64,000 bases of DNA, taken from NCBI RefSeq assembly GCF_003818115.1, contig NZ_RPOI01000003.1, positions 124,001 to 188,000 of the forward strand, given 5' to 3'. The translations under genes were made by a program, and so were the position numbers. This DNA comes from Citrobacter youngae. GTDB lineage: Bacteria > Pseudomonadota > Gammaproteobacteria > Enterobacterales > Enterobacteriaceae. The notes under the pieces are model-generated. The model was not told where the DNA came from. It ran no database searches and saw only the letters and a program-made list of their open reading frames with translations. How positions within the stretch are numbered: the first letter of the stretch is position 1; every line of letters starts with the position of its first letter. This document shows, piece after piece, positions 30,637-41,027 of this stretch.

Positions 30637-30997
30637 ATGCTGACACTGCATTTACCTTCCTGTTTTTGTTGAATAATTAATCAGATTTTTCTTGCCACAA
30701 TTTACAATCGCTGTACTGCCCGTCATCTGTACGCTCCGATTTTTACTTTGCGCTACATCAAATAAATCGTAAACATCCTTGATGCAAATCACTACATATA
30801 GAACTTAAAATGCACGCCGACCCAATATGTTGTATTAATCGACTACAATTGCTACAACTACAGTGCACCGCTTTACGGTGGAATTGTGGATAAAGTGGGT
30901 CAGGATTGCGGGAAGTCATTGGCAATAGAGATGAATAAAGCCATGGCCGCTTCCCCAACCTCTGTGGATAACCTGTTCTTATAAATATGGAGTGATC
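30637..30997. promoter_or_regulatory. nrdDG control region
   Basis: About 360 bp without a gene. It contains an FNR-like site (30779-30792) and several short AT-rich inverted repeats such as CAATATGTTGTATTAATCGACTACAATTG (about 30820-30848) that could include NrdR boxes, though I cannot match them with confidence. An SD-like AGTGATC lies before the nrdD ATG. Confidence 0.6.
30779..30792 (+). promoter_or_regulatory. FNR-type site upstream of nrdDG
   Basis: TTGATGCAAATCAC matches the FNR consensus TTGAT-N4-ATCAA at nine of ten positions. Anaerobic activation by FNR is established for E. coli nrdDG. Confidence 0.78.
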
Positions 30998-33136
<2,139 letters not shown>

Positions 33137-33152
33137 TCCGCTGTTACGTTAA

Positions 33153-33230
33153 TGCCCGGTGGCGCTGCGCTTACCGGGCCTACGAACCGCACTCTTATTG
33201 TAGGCCGGGTAAGCGCAGCGCCACCCGGCA
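33153..33230. repeat. BIME (two inverted REP units) between nrdD and nrdG
   Basis: Two REP units in opposite orientation at 33153-33183 (TGCCCGGTGGCGCTGCGC...GGGCCTAC) and 33200-33230 (GTAGGCCGGGTAAGCGC...ACCCGGCA). They are nearly complementary and could pair into one long hairpin inside the nrdDG message, allowing different levels of the reductase and its activase. Confidence 0.9.
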
Positions 33231-33242
33231 TGGTTACAAGCT

Positions 33243-33707
33243 ATGAACTTTCACCAATACTACCCCGTCGACATCGTTAACGGCCCCGGCACCCGCTGCA
33301 CGCTGTTTGTGTCCGGGTGCGTGCATGAATGTCCCGGTTGCTATAACAAAAGCACCTGGCGGCTCAATTCCGGCAAGCCATTTACCAAAGAGATGGAAGA
33401 CAAGATCATTGCCGATCTGAACGATACGCGAATCAGGCGTCAGGGGATCTCGCTCTCCGGTGGCGATCCGCTACATCCGCAAAACGTGCCGGAAATCCTG
33501 CAACTAGTGCAGCGCGTTCGCGCTGAGTGCCCCGGCAAAGATATCTGGGTGTGGACCGGCTACAAGCTCGATGAACTCAACGCCGCGCAAATGCAGGTGG
33601 TCGATCTCATCAACGTACTGGTCGATGGCAAATACGTGCAGGATCTTAAAGACCCGGCGCTGATCTGGCGCGGCAGCAGCAACCAGGTCGTACATCATTT
33701 GCGTTGA
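33243..33707 (+). CDS. nrdG: NrdG, anaerobic ribonucleotide reductase activase
   Basis: A 154-residue radical-SAM enzyme that installs the glycyl radical on NrdD. The [4Fe-4S] motif of the activase type is CVHECPGCYN (Cys-x3-Cys-x2-Cys at about 26-33). The SAM-binding SLSGGDPLHPQN follows near 60-71, and the C-terminal VDGKYVQDLKDPALIWRGSSNQ is conserved. The start MNFHQYYPVDIVNGPGTR is the family start. It is the last gene of nrdDG, and its stop is 3 bp from the convergent relE stop. Confidence 0.98.
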   Translation: MNFHQYYPVDIVNGPGTRCTLFVSGCVHECPGCYNKSTWRLNSGKPFTKEMEDKIIADLNDTRIRRQGISLSGGDPLHPQNVPEILQLVQRVRAECPGKDIWVWTGYKLDELNAAQMQVVDLINVLVDGKYVQDLKDPALIWRGSSNQVVHHLR

Positions 33708-33710
33708 TCG

Positions 33711-33995
33711 CTAAAGCCGTTTGTTTGCATCGAGATAAACGGCCGAATGTTCTCGCTTGCCGACCGCGACAACAAACACGGTCACAACCTCATCCCGAAC
33801 CTGGTACACCAGACGATAGCCGGACGATTTAAGCTTAATTTTATAGCAATCTGGAAGACCGTTTAAACGGGCAGAGTCAATTCTGGGGTTCAACAACACG
33901 TCGGCCAACTTCTTCTTAAACTGAGCCTTCACCGTATCACCCAGTTTATGCCACTCTTTTAAGGCTCTCGGGTCGAATTCCAGTTCATAAGTCAT
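33711..33995 (-). CDS. relE: RelE-type mRNA interferase toxin
   Basis: A 94-residue toxin of the RelE superfamily that cleaves mRNA in the ribosomal A site. It follows E. coli RelE through LEFDPRALKEWHKLG, PDCYKIKLKSSGYRLVYQV and FVVAVGKREHSAVY. Catalytic basic residues are kept: the Arg of SSGYRLVY (about 60) and the KRE segment near 81. The gene overlaps the antitoxin by 11 bp and lies downstream of it, the usual order. It sits directly against nrdG with only 3 bp between stop codons, in a spot where E. coli K-12 has no toxin-antitoxin pair. Confidence 0.93.
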   Translation of the reverse strand: MTYELEFDPRALKEWHKLGDTVKAQFKKKLADVLLNPRIDSARLNGLPDCYKIKLKSSGYRLVYQVRDEVVTVFVVAVGKREHSAVYLDANKRL

Positions 33996-34227
33996 CCAGA
34001 CTAACCTTGATTCCTTTTTGCGGGCTGGCCAGCCTCTCCCGGACTGTCTGAATCAGTGTATCTTCGCTGTCGCTAACGGTGACGGTTTTCACTGGCATGC
34101 GCCCCGTTTCCGCGACGTACTGAAACAGTAATCGCACAGCTTCCGTTGGAGTAATGTTCAGTTTTTCCAGCACGGCATAAGCCTCATTTTTGAGTTTGTC
34201 ATCCAGACGGACGTTCAGCGTGGCCAT
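33985..34227 (-). CDS. relB: RelB-type antitoxin
   Basis: An 80-residue RelB/DinJ-family antitoxin. The N-terminal ribbon-helix-helix DNA-binding segment is MATLNVRLDDKLKNEAYAVLEKLNITPTEAVRLLFQYV (residues 1-38). The C-terminal part, ending GIKVSLDDL, wraps around the toxin. It should repress its own promoter alone and together with RelE. An operator-like inverted repeat lies 25-44 bp upstream. The final residues are encoded in the overlap with relE, coupling their translation. Confidence 0.92.
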   Translation of the reverse strand: MATLNVRLDDKLKNEAYAVLEKLNITPTEAVRLLFQYVAETGRMPVKTVTVSDSEDTLIQTVRERLASPQKGIKVSLDDL

Positions 34228-34244
34228 TATGCCTCCAGTAGAAT

Positions 34245-34283
34245 CGAATGCGTAATGCAGTTTAGCATTACATACGCATTACA
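34245..34283. promoter_or_regulatory. relBE autoregulatory operator
   Basis: An inverted repeat GTAATGC-AGTTTA-GCATTAC (34252-34271) is followed by a further ACGCATTAC copy (34274-34282), so the ATGCGTAATGC unit occurs several times in both directions. This is the pattern bound by ribbon-helix-helix antitoxins. Confidence 0.75.
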
Positions 34284-34304
34284 TCGAATTCTGGATAACG
34301 CCTC

Positions 34305-36218
34305 TCAAAAACGACTGACACACTCCATGGCGACGGTTTTGAACTCGGTGAAATTCCGGCATGCGCAGAGCCGCGTCATGGCGCGTTCACGCAGGAAGGT
34401 GACGAAAATATCGTAGATCGCCATCGCTTCTTCGTACTCGCTTTTACTAATGGCGAGCAGGAAGATCACGTGCGCCGTTTCATCACCCCATGCAATGCCC
34501 TGCGGTGCGAGGATAGTGTAAACCACCGTTTTCTTTGCCAGCAGACCGAGGGCGTGCGGCAGCGCGATGCCATCACCCAGCATAGTGCTGACGATGGCCT
34601 CACGTTCAACCACCGAATCAAGAAACTCCGCGTCGACAAAGCCTTCATCCTGCAACTGATGGCATAACGTTTTGAACAGCGTCTGCTGATCCATGGTGCC
34701 GTCGATCACGCGAAAATGGGCGGCATCGAAAAATTTATTCAGCATCCACGGGCGGGTTCTGTCCACCAGCACCAGCTTGCCAATTTGCTCCAGTTGATAA
34801 TCGGTCGGAAACGGCGCAATCATCGCCACGGGCTTATCTTTTTCACCGATCCGCGCGGTAGAGATAACAAAATCTTCGCTAATGCTTTCCCGCTGTTCGT
34901 AGTCGCGCAACGTGACGGTATCGACGATTTCAATCTGCGGATACTTACGCGCCAGCACCGCTTCAATCATCCGCGCCATCGCATTTCCAGCATCGCATAC
35001 CAGCAGAACTTTCGGTTGCCTCTGGTAACCGATGTTGTAACTACGTTCCAGCCCCACGCCAATATGCAGGACCAGAAAGCCAATCTCATTTTCACTGATG
35101 GTATACGGCGTATATTTCCCCCATCCCGAGACGGCGGCCAGCGTCATATCCCATGCCATCGGGTAGTGCTGTTTAATATTTTCCAGCAACGGATTAGGGA
35201 TCATTATCTGGTAACGCACCCGGGTGATCATCGTCTTAATATGCGTCAGCAGGTCAGCATGCAACTGTTTGTCATTCAACAGGTTGTAGTTGTACTGGGT
35301 GTTGATAAAACGCAGGATGTAATTAACCAGCGCTTCGTCATCATCCGCATTGATGGCGCTGGGGGCGATCTCTTGAACCTGACGGGCGGCGATGTGCACC
35401 TGTAGCCAATTCTCTTCGAAAACAGAAAGCGGTTTGTCTGCCAGCCGGTGCAGAACCGCCGCAATCTCACGCGCGGCCAGGCACACCGCCTGTTCAGTTT
35501 CTTCAGCGGCAAACTCCGGCAATGGATACCCTTCACTAATCCGCCGTACCGCCACCGCGCAGTACAAGCGTAAAAACAGCTCGCCCTCGTCGGTCAAACG
35601 AATATGAAAACGGGCAAAAATGTCCTGTAAAACAGGCTGTAGCTGCTCAGGGATCCCGGCATTCAGCGCCTCCTGCATCACTAACGGGTGCTGCGGATCC
35701 TGCTGTGCCAGCGTCCACAACAGATCGGTCAAACAGGCGCGGATCGCCATCTCGCTGCCAAACAATTTCATGCCGTGACGGGGGCGCGTTTCCAGCGTCA
35801 GACGATAACGTTGCAAGTGTTCACGGACTTCGGCCATATCGTTTTGCAGCGTCGCACGACTGATAAACCATTCATCAGCTAAATCTTCCAGCTTTAGCGA
35901 GAAAGCCGATGTCAGAAAACGCACCACCAGCCAGTGTACCCTCTCCTGGCTGGTTCGCGGGATGCGCAGCAACGTTTCAGGCTGCTGCGTTTGCAGAGAG
36001 TGATAACTTGCCGGGTCGTCAATTTTGAGCTGATAACCGCTGCCCCGGCTGAGGACAAACTGCGCGCCGTACTGATTAAGCAGCGCGTTTAGCGCAGTGA
36101 TATCCGCCCGTACGGTGCGTGTAGAAACCGACAACCGCTGCGCCAGCTCATCCTGTGGAAGCGCTTCGTTTTGCAACATATCAAACAGCTGTGCTAAACG
36201 TTGGTTGGGGAATCGCAC
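34305..36218 (-). CDS. PRD-type transcriptional activator with PTS EIIB and EIIA domains
   Basis: A 637-residue MtlR/LicR-like regulator at the end of the operon it presumably controls. Domain order by eye is: DNA-binding helix-turn-helix regions (residues 1-70 and about 95-160); PRD1 (about 170-285); PRD2 (about 290-395); an EIIB-like domain with its phospho-cysteine in LLVCDAGNAMAR (Cys408); and an EIIA domain with the phospho-histidine in GIALPHALG (His555). PRD histidines are visible at 275, 326 and 385, while the first expected PRD1 histidine appears to be Tyr219. Phosphorylation through the PTS should set its activity, coupling the operon to sugar flux. It starts 21 bp after the aldolase gene. 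Confidence 0.88.
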   Translation of the reverse strand: MRFPNQRLAQLFDMLQNEALPQDELAQRLSVSTRTVRADITALNALLNQYGAQFVLSRGSGYQLKIDDPASYHSLQTQQPETLLRIPRTSQERVHWLVVRFLTSAFSLKLEDLADEWFISRATLQNDMAEVREHLQRYRLTLETRPRHGMKLFGSEMAIRACLTDLLWTLAQQDPQHPLVMQEALNAGIPEQLQPVLQDIFARFHIRLTDEGELFLRLYCAVAVRRISEGYPLPEFAAEETEQAVCLAAREIAAVLHRLADKPLSVFEENWLQVHIAARQVQEIAPSAINADDDEALVNYILRFINTQYNYNLLNDKQLHADLLTHIKTMITRVRYQIMIPNPLLENIKQHYPMAWDMTLAAVSGWGKYTPYTISENEIGFLVLHIGVGLERSYNIGYQRQPKVLLVCDAGNAMARMIEAVLARKYPQIEIVDTVTLRDYEQRESISEDFVISTARIGEKDKPVAMIAPFPTDYQLEQIGKLVLVDRTRPWMLNKFFDAAHFRVIDGTMDQQTLFKTLCHQLQDEGFVDAEFLDSVVEREAIVSTMLGDGIALPHALGLLAKKTVVYTILAPQGIAWGDETAHVIFLLAISKSEYEEAMAIYDIFVTFLRERAMTRLCACRNFTEFKTVAMECVSRF

Positions 36219-36239
36219 GTCAGTCTCCTCATCTGTCAG

Positions 36240-36980
36240 TTAGCCTATGCAAGCCCGGGTCATCGCCATCAGCTGGCGCACGTCGTCCGGGCGGGTGTTA
36301 CCACTCACCTTATCAATAATCGAACTATAGATGTGAGGAATGATTTTGCTCACTCCGGCATCCAGGGCGATCTGCAGGATTTCAGTAAAATTATCCAGAT
36401 CGATACCCCCGGTAGGCTCCAGCCAGAAGTCATGCCGGGCACAGGCCTGCGCGACGGCGATGTACTCGTCACGACATTTCAGGCCGCCCATCGGGAAGTA
36501 TTTAATCGAGCTACCGCCCATGTCTTTGAGCAGCGCAATCGCGGTTTCTACCGGCACAATACCGTCCGGCGTCTGGCTGCTCAGCGGACCGGTGGAGATT
36601 TTCACCCTGCCCGGCATGCCGGTTGGCGAGACCAGACCGTTGACTACCGTCTCCTGCTGGCCCAACAGCGCCCGACTGGTCGCCACGCCGGTAAAGACCT
36701 GATTAACATGCTGCGGCTGTACCTGACGGGAGATCTCACTGACCATCGCCGACTGATTTGGATCGCCCGCCCCCAACCCCACTGAAAGCGCATTGTCGAT
36801 AAGCGCTGCGTATTCACGCATATCCGCGACCGCGCTTGCGACATCCGGGTAATTTTTTGACAACACGCCGACCAGCACGTGTCCTTCCGCCGCCGCGTAA
36901 ATATCCCGCGCATTTTCTTTGGAGCCTGCCAGCACGTTCAGGCAGACGCGGTCACGATAAAAGTTAGGGGTCAGTTTCAT
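36240..36980 (-). CDS. KDGP aldolase, DgaF/EF_0839 family
   Basis: A 246-residue member of the DUF1341/KDGP-aldolase family (PF07071 as I recall). It is expected to cleave 2-keto-3-deoxy-6-phosphogluconate to pyruvate and glyceraldehyde-3-phosphate. The likely Schiff-base lysine is Lys160 in GGSSIKYFPMGG. Other conserved patches are VGLGAGDPNQS (67-77) and VKISTGPLSSQTPDG (126-140). It is related to DgaF of the Salmonella D-glucosaminate pathway but belongs here to a different operon. Its ATG overlaps the stop codon of the preceding ammonia-lyase gene, so the two products are made together. Confidence 0.88.
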   Translation of the reverse strand: MKLTPNFYRDRVCLNVLAGSKENARDIYAAAEGHVLVGVLSKNYPDVASAVADMREYAALIDNALSVGLGAGDPNQSAMVSEISRQVQPQHVNQVFTGVATSRALLGQQETVVNGLVSPTGMPGRVKISTGPLSSQTPDGIVPVETAIALLKDMGGSSIKYFPMGGLKCRDEYIAVAQACARHDFWLEPTGGIDLDNFTEILQIALDAGVSKIIPHIYSSIIDKVSGNTRPDDVRQLMAMTRACIG

Positions 36981-38095
36981 GCGTTTTTCTCCTGCGAAAT
37001 CACTTCACCAATTCGACGGGCCACAATTTCCAGCTGCGCGCGATCCACGCTGCGCACATCGGCTTCGATAATGCCTTCGTTGGCTTTGTACCCACGGAAG
37101 TAAATCGCGTACTCGCCGTGTTTCAGGGCTTCAACCAGTTCGCCCGTGGCGATACCGGTTACCGCTTCGTCAAACTTAATTTCCGTACGGGCGATGTCGC
37201 GCCCTGCGCTGTCCCACACCACGCGGGCGCTCACGCCGTGCAGCTGGTTCAACGCATCAATGAACGGCGTCATTTTCTCGACCATCTCCGCGCCGCTCTC
37301 TTTCTGCGCGTTCAGATACAGTTCGATAGCGCAGGTCAGGCCAAGAATCCCCTCTTTGCCCACCTTCATCGCCCGGCCGATCCCCGCCGTCTGGCGTTTC
37401 ACCCACTCAACATACTGGGTTTTGCCAATCACCAGTCCACTGGTTGGCCCTTCAATCGCCTTTGCGCCGCTATAAATCACCAGGTCCGCACCAAGGCGGT
37501 AGTAGCACTGCAAATCTTCTTCCGCCGCGGCGTCCACAATCAGCGGCAGGTTATGCGTGCGCGCCACCACCGCGGCCTGCTCCACGCTGAGCATGCTTTT
37601 CTGTACGCAGTGGTGAGATTTGATATACAGAATCGCCGCCGTGCGCGGTGTAATGGCTGCCGCCAGCTGTGCCGCGGAACATTCATTGGCATAGCCCGCT
37701 TCCACCAGCTTGCCGCCGCCGAGCGCCACCATAGTGCCTACCGGTGCGCCAAAGTTGACGTTGTGGCCTCTGGGCAGCACGATTTCGTTGTTCTCTATGG
37801 GCGTAACGTGCAGATTCTCCAGCAGCCAGTCGCTGTCTTTCACCAGCACCGCAGCCACCGACTGGGCGATTCCAGCCGATGCGCAGGAGACGACGGTCGC
37901 CCCTTCCACTTCCAGCAATTTCGCGATGTAGTCGCCGGTTTTATTGACCAGATCTTTCATTTCGAAGTACTGATTCATCCCCGCCATCGCAGCCTCAACC
38001 ACTTCTGGTCGCGGCGTGGAAACGCCGAGCGCCGTCATGCGGCCTGATGTGTTAATTACCTGTTTTAAATTGTATTTCTCAAAAATCGAAGGCAT
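36977..38095 (-). CDS. SelA-like PLP enzyme, DgaE-type ammonia-lyase
   Basis: A 372-residue fold-type I PLP enzyme of the SelA/DgaE family. The PLP lysine is Lys212 in VIYSGAKAIEGPTSG, with the preceding aspartate in LPLIVDAAAEED. In Salmonella DgaE converts D-glucosaminate-6-phosphate to 2-keto-3-deoxy-6-phosphogluconate and ammonia. This paralogue next to a KDGP aldolase likely does the same on the same or a stereoisomeric 2-amino sugar acid phosphate. It is not selenocysteine synthase, being shorter and placed in a sugar operon. It overlaps the upstream deacetylase gene by 17 bp and the aldolase gene by 4 bp. Confidence 0.87.
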   Translation of the reverse strand: MPSIFEKYNLKQVINTSGRMTALGVSTPRPEVVEAAMAGMNQYFEMKDLVNKTGDYIAKLLEVEGATVVSCASAGIAQSVAAVLVKDSDWLLENLHVTPIENNEIVLPRGHNVNFGAPVGTMVALGGGKLVEAGYANECSAAQLAAAITPRTAAILYIKSHHCVQKSMLSVEQAAVVARTHNLPLIVDAAAEEDLQCYYRLGADLVIYSGAKAIEGPTSGLVIGKTQYVEWVKRQTAGIGRAMKVGKEGILGLTCAIELYLNAQKESGAEMVEKMTPFIDALNQLHGVSARVVWDSAGRDIARTEIKFDEAVTGIATGELVEALKHGEYAIYFRGYKANEGIIEADVRSVDRAQLEIVARRIGEVISQEKNA

Positions 38096-39212
38096 GTTCC
38101 GCGCTCCCTTGTTCGGTCATATAGCCCTTGCCCGCACGTATTGCGGCAAGCGGCACCAGCATTTGTTCAGCCTGCAGGCTGTCGTTTTCAGCATCTACCA
38201 GCACGGTTGGCTGGCGCTTAAGCGTAAAGAGGGTTAAATCGGCATCCAGACCAGGCTGCAGTCGCCCTTTCTGTTTCAGGCGCAGGCCGTCAGCGGCATT
38301 GGCGGTCACGCACTCAATGACCTGTGGGAGCGACATCCCCATGGCGAGAAATTTCGACATCACATTCGCCAGGGAAAACACCGGGCCGCTGATACGGTTG
38401 CGGCAATAAATATCGGAGCTGATGGTGTGCGGCAAAATGCCGAGACCGATAGCGCGTTTCGCTACCGCAAAGCTCAGGCTGGCAGTACCGTGACCCACGT
38501 CCAGACGCACGCCGCGTTGCAGCGCCCGCGTGACAGATGCGCGCAGCTCTCCCTGCGGTGTCAGAATACGGTTCGGTTTACCGTTGTAGCAGTGGGTAAT
38601 AATATCGCCTGCGCTCAGGCGCTCGGCGATCTCATCGAGATTCGGCGGGTTGTTGCCGATGTGCACCATCAGCGGCAGGTCGCCGTTCTCTGTTTGCATC
38701 GCTTTGGCACGATCCAGCGGGGTGATGCCGTTAACACCTACCACGCTGCTGCTCATGCGTGCCTTCAGGCCGACGATAAAATCAGGGTGGCGTTTCACCG
38801 CCTGGCGCACCGCATCGGCGTCAATGTTGGCCATATTAGCCAGTTCATTCTGGGCGATAAGCCCAACGCGGGAGATATTCAGCAGCGCATACACTTCAGT
38901 CGCTGCTTCCTGGGTCAGGGTGTAAAAATCGTCGATATCATCCGCCCCGGTACTGCCCGCATCCACGACCGTGGTGACGCCAGTCGCAATACCGACGCTG
39001 TCCGGCTGGTCGTGATAAATCGGGGATTTGGGATAACAGTGAACGTGGGAATCAATCCAGCCTGCGCTGACGTAGCACTCGCCGCCGAGCTCAATAGTTT
39101 TCAGCGCCGGACCATCAACGTTGCCTAATGCCGCAATTTTGCCATCTTTCAGCGCAATATCGCTCACCGTATCGTCAACGAGGCGCGCACCGCGCAGGAG
39201 TAAATCAAACAT
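38079..39212 (-). CDS. Amidohydrolase/deacetylase (EF_0837 family)
   Basis: A 377-residue amidohydrolase-superfamily enzyme. Metal ligands are visible as the HxH pair in IDSHVHCYP (about 54-58), the likely carboxylated lysine in FIVGLKARMSS, histidines in LPLMVHIGNNP and DIITHCYNG, and the aspartate in LDVGHGTASL. Related proteins remove N-acyl groups from amino sugars or amino acids. Set in front of an amino-sugar-acid ammonia-lyase, it most plausibly deacylates the incoming substrate or its phosphate. That is inference from context. It overlaps the next gene by 17 bp. A REP unit separates it from DUF4310. Confidence 0.87.
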   Translation of the reverse strand: MFDLLLRGARLVDDTVSDIALKDGKIAALGNVDGPALKTIELGGECYVSAGWIDSHVHCYPKSPIYHDQPDSVGIATGVTTVVDAGSTGADDIDDFYTLTQEAATEVYALLNISRVGLIAQNELANMANIDADAVRQAVKRHPDFIVGLKARMSSSVVGVNGITPLDRAKAMQTENGDLPLMVHIGNNPPNLDEIAERLSAGDIITHCYNGKPNRILTPQGELRASVTRALQRGVRLDVGHGTASLSFAVAKRAIGLGILPHTISSDIYCRNRISGPVFSLANVMSKFLAMGMSLPQVIECVTANAADGLRLKQKGRLQPGLDADLTLFTLKRQPTVLVDAENDSLQAEQMLVPLAAIRAGKGYMTEQGSAEHAFDF

Positions 39213-39224
39213 CGCTCTCTCCTA

Positions 39225-39260
39225 TGCCGGATGGCGGCGTAACCGCCTTATCCGGCCTGC
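39225..39260. repeat. REP element inside the EF_0829-type operon
   Basis: TGCCGGATGGCGGCG...CGCCTTATCCGGCCTGC lies between the DUF4310 and deacetylase genes. It divides the operon into a transport half and an enzyme half and may give them different mRNA stability. Confidence 0.85.
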
Positions 39261-39270
39261 AAATCAACAG

Positions 39271-39915
39271 TTAGCTAATGGCAATCGGGAAGATGGACCC
39301 GAGGATCATTGCCCCAAGGATCGCCCCGCCGGTAATCGGTTTTTGCCACAGATAAAACAGCAGCGCACCCGCCAGAGAACCGATTCCGATAGGAATAGAA
39401 GCCGTCATCGCGCTGAGGATAATCAACGGTCCGAGGAAGCGGCCGGAGGCGTTACCGGCCCCCATCATGACGTCCGCACCGTAGGTTGAATCGCTCTGGT
39501 TGATGGTGAACTTACGCGCCAGAATGATGATGTAGCCAATCGCCAGACCAATCACCAGACCAGTGACCAGCGAGGCGGCAAAGTTGGCGACCGGGAAGAT
39601 AATGCCCGCGCCCAGCAGCAGCGCCGGAACACCTAACCCAACCCCGGTCTGAATCGCCCCGCCGATATCCAGAATACCCACCAGCGAACCTTCAATGATG
39701 CGGGCAAACAGGAAACTTGCGCCAAATGCCGCCACCGCCCCGTAGGAGCCGGTATCCATTCCCGCCTTCAGCATCGCCACAAAAGCCACTTCGTTAAATG
39801 CGCCAATACCGTACAGGTAGTACATATGCGTTCCGGCAAATACGCCGGATGAGAGCAGGCCCACAAAGATCGGGAACGACCAGTCAGCGAACCAAAAACC
39901 TTTATTCTGTTCCAT
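39271..39915 (-). CDS. DUF4310 integral membrane protein
   Basis: A 214-residue membrane protein with about six hydrophobic segments and a rich Gly/Ala pattern (GSLVGILDIGGAIQTGVGLGVPALLLGAG; ITGGAILGAMILGSIFPIAIS). I recognise it as the DUF4310/EF_0832-type protein of a conserved locus first noted in Enterococcus faecalis. It has no ABC, PTS EIIC or MFS signature that I can see. The likely role is one half of a two-part permease with the DUF4311 protein encoded 12 bp upstream. The hydrophilic segment TINQSDSTYGADVMMGAGNASGR between membrane spans could line a substrate path. Function is unproven. Confidence 0.82.
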   Translation of the reverse strand: MEQNKGFWFADWSFPIFVGLLSSGVFAGTHMYYLYGIGAFNEVAFVAMLKAGMDTGSYGAVAAFGASFLFARIIEGSLVGILDIGGAIQTGVGLGVPALLLGAGIIFPVANFAASLVTGLVIGLAIGYIIILARKFTINQSDSTYGADVMMGAGNASGRFLGPLIILSAMTASIPIGIGSLAGALLFYLWQKPITGGAILGAMILGSIFPIAIS

Positions 39916-39926
39916 GATGACCTCCG

Positions 39927-40703
39927 TTATTTGCCGCTGAGCGAGTTGTGGATAAGTTCGAGCCAGTTAGGCACGGTCAGATGGAAGGATTCGATCATCT
40001 TCATATCGAAACCGCGGAAGAAGCCGCTCAGGACAAACAGCGCGACGATAGCTACCATCATCACTTTCGTGACGTGGTTCCAGCCGCTTTCTTCAACACC
40101 TTTGCCGATCAGAATGCCGAGCACCAGTCCCGGAACGGCGTTGCCCATGATCAGCTGCGCCGCGCCGCCAAAAACGGTGGCCCAGAAGCCGGATTTCTTA
40201 CCGGCGTCGATCGCCGCCAGCCAGAAGATCACCGGCATCACGGTATTAACCAGCAGGTTAGCCGCAGGCACCAGCACCTTGACGGCGGTAACCTGCAGCG
40301 CTTCCGGTACGGATGACGCGGTGAGGTTCAGGAAGGTCACGACAATCATCCCGATAACGCCACAGGCAATCGCCATGCGTTTGGGATCGTGTAGCGTTTC
40401 ACCAACGTTGCGGTTTTTAACCATCAGCGCGGCGGCACCCCAGTTGGGAATGATGCGATGGTCGACATCCTGCGTGAACGCCCCCGCCGCAACGGAAGAA
40501 GCCCAGGCGTTAAAGAAGAAGCCCAGGCCGAACGAGAAGTGAGAAGCCGGATCCCCTTCGCAGGAATTCAGTTCTCCCAGAGTACGAAACGCGCCCATCC
40601 CTTGAGTGGTAGGCGCATGAAACATGCGTGCAGCCCCAGCGCCGACACCGACGCCAACCAGGCCACCAATGATGAGCGATTTTATTAATATTATCAGGAA
40701 CAT
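39927..40703 (-). CDS. DUF4311 integral membrane protein
   Basis: A 258-residue membrane protein with about six spans. It has a Gly-rich first span (IIGGLVGVGVGAGAARMFHAP), then a conserved-looking loop FRTLGELNSCEGDPASHFSFGLGFFFNAWASS, and late segments such as NTVMPVIFWLAAIDAGKKSGFW and GNAVPGLVLGILIGKGVEESGW. It belongs to the same EF_08xx locus families as its neighbours. The charged residues within or near spans (Glu45, Asp47, Asp165 region) are candidates for ion or substrate binding. It probably pairs with the DUF4310 protein to form the transport channel. No biochemical function is known to me. Confidence 0.82.
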   Translation of the reverse strand: MFLIILIKSLIIGGLVGVGVGAGAARMFHAPTTQGMGAFRTLGELNSCEGDPASHFSFGLGFFFNAWASSVAAGAFTQDVDHRIIPNWGAAALMVKNRNVGETLHDPKRMAIACGVIGMIVVTFLNLTASSVPEALQVTAVKVLVPAANLLVNTVMPVIFWLAAIDAGKKSGFWATVFGGAAQLIMGNAVPGLVLGILIGKGVEESGWNHVTKVMMVAIVALFVLSGFFRGFDMKMIESFHLTVPNWLELIHNSLSGK

Positions 40704-40725
40704 ATTTATGCCTTTTAATAAAGAA

Positions 40726-41025
40726 TCAGCGTTGCGTAACGAAATCCACCTTGTCGAGATTGATGGCAGTCACGTTGACGGTCACATCCAGCTCCACGCT
40801 GAAGGTGCGTCTTTCCCGGCGCAGAAAGAGGAATAAAAACGCCTCTTTGCGCACCGTTTCACGCGCTTGAACAACCTGCACATCCTGTGGCTCAATACGC
40901 AGTAAGATATGCGGCGACGCTTTCATCACCGCAGCCTGAACGTGGTTCAGGGCATCGGCAAAGGCGCGCGCTTTGGCCTCGCCCTTGCCAGTGACTCTCA
41001 CCGTGGTAGTGAATTGCTCTTTCAT
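40726..41025 (-). CDS. DUF4312 small soluble protein
   Basis: A 99-residue protein with no signal or membrane segment, assigned to the DUF4312/EF_0831-type family by its position and its opening MKEQFTTTVRVTGKGEAKARAFADALNHVQ. The alternating beta pattern (VQVVQARETVRKEAFLFLFLRRERRTFSVELDVTVNV) suggests a compact alpha/beta cytosolic domain. It lies 2 bp after the SFCGS gene stop and 22 bp before DUF4311. It is probably a cytoplasmic subunit of the transporter, but neither nucleotide-binding nor phosphorylation motifs are visible. Confidence 0.8.
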   Translation of the reverse strand: MKEQFTTTVRVTGKGEAKARAFADALNHVQAAVMKASPHILLRIEPQDVQVVQARETVRKEAFLFLFLRRERRTFSVELDVTVNVTAINLDKVDFVTQR

Positions 41026-41027
41026 AC

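Noticed and set aside
33153-33230. Repeated palindromic units that could suggest a CRISPR array
   Set aside because: They are REP/BIME elements: only one to three units per site, alternating orientation, conserved REP sequence, no regular spacers and no cas genes anywhere in the window.
36977-38095. Selenocysteine synthase (SelA)
   Set aside because: The fold is shared, but the protein is much shorter than SelA, no selB is adjacent, and it overlaps a KDGP aldolase gene, which points to a DgaE-type lyase.
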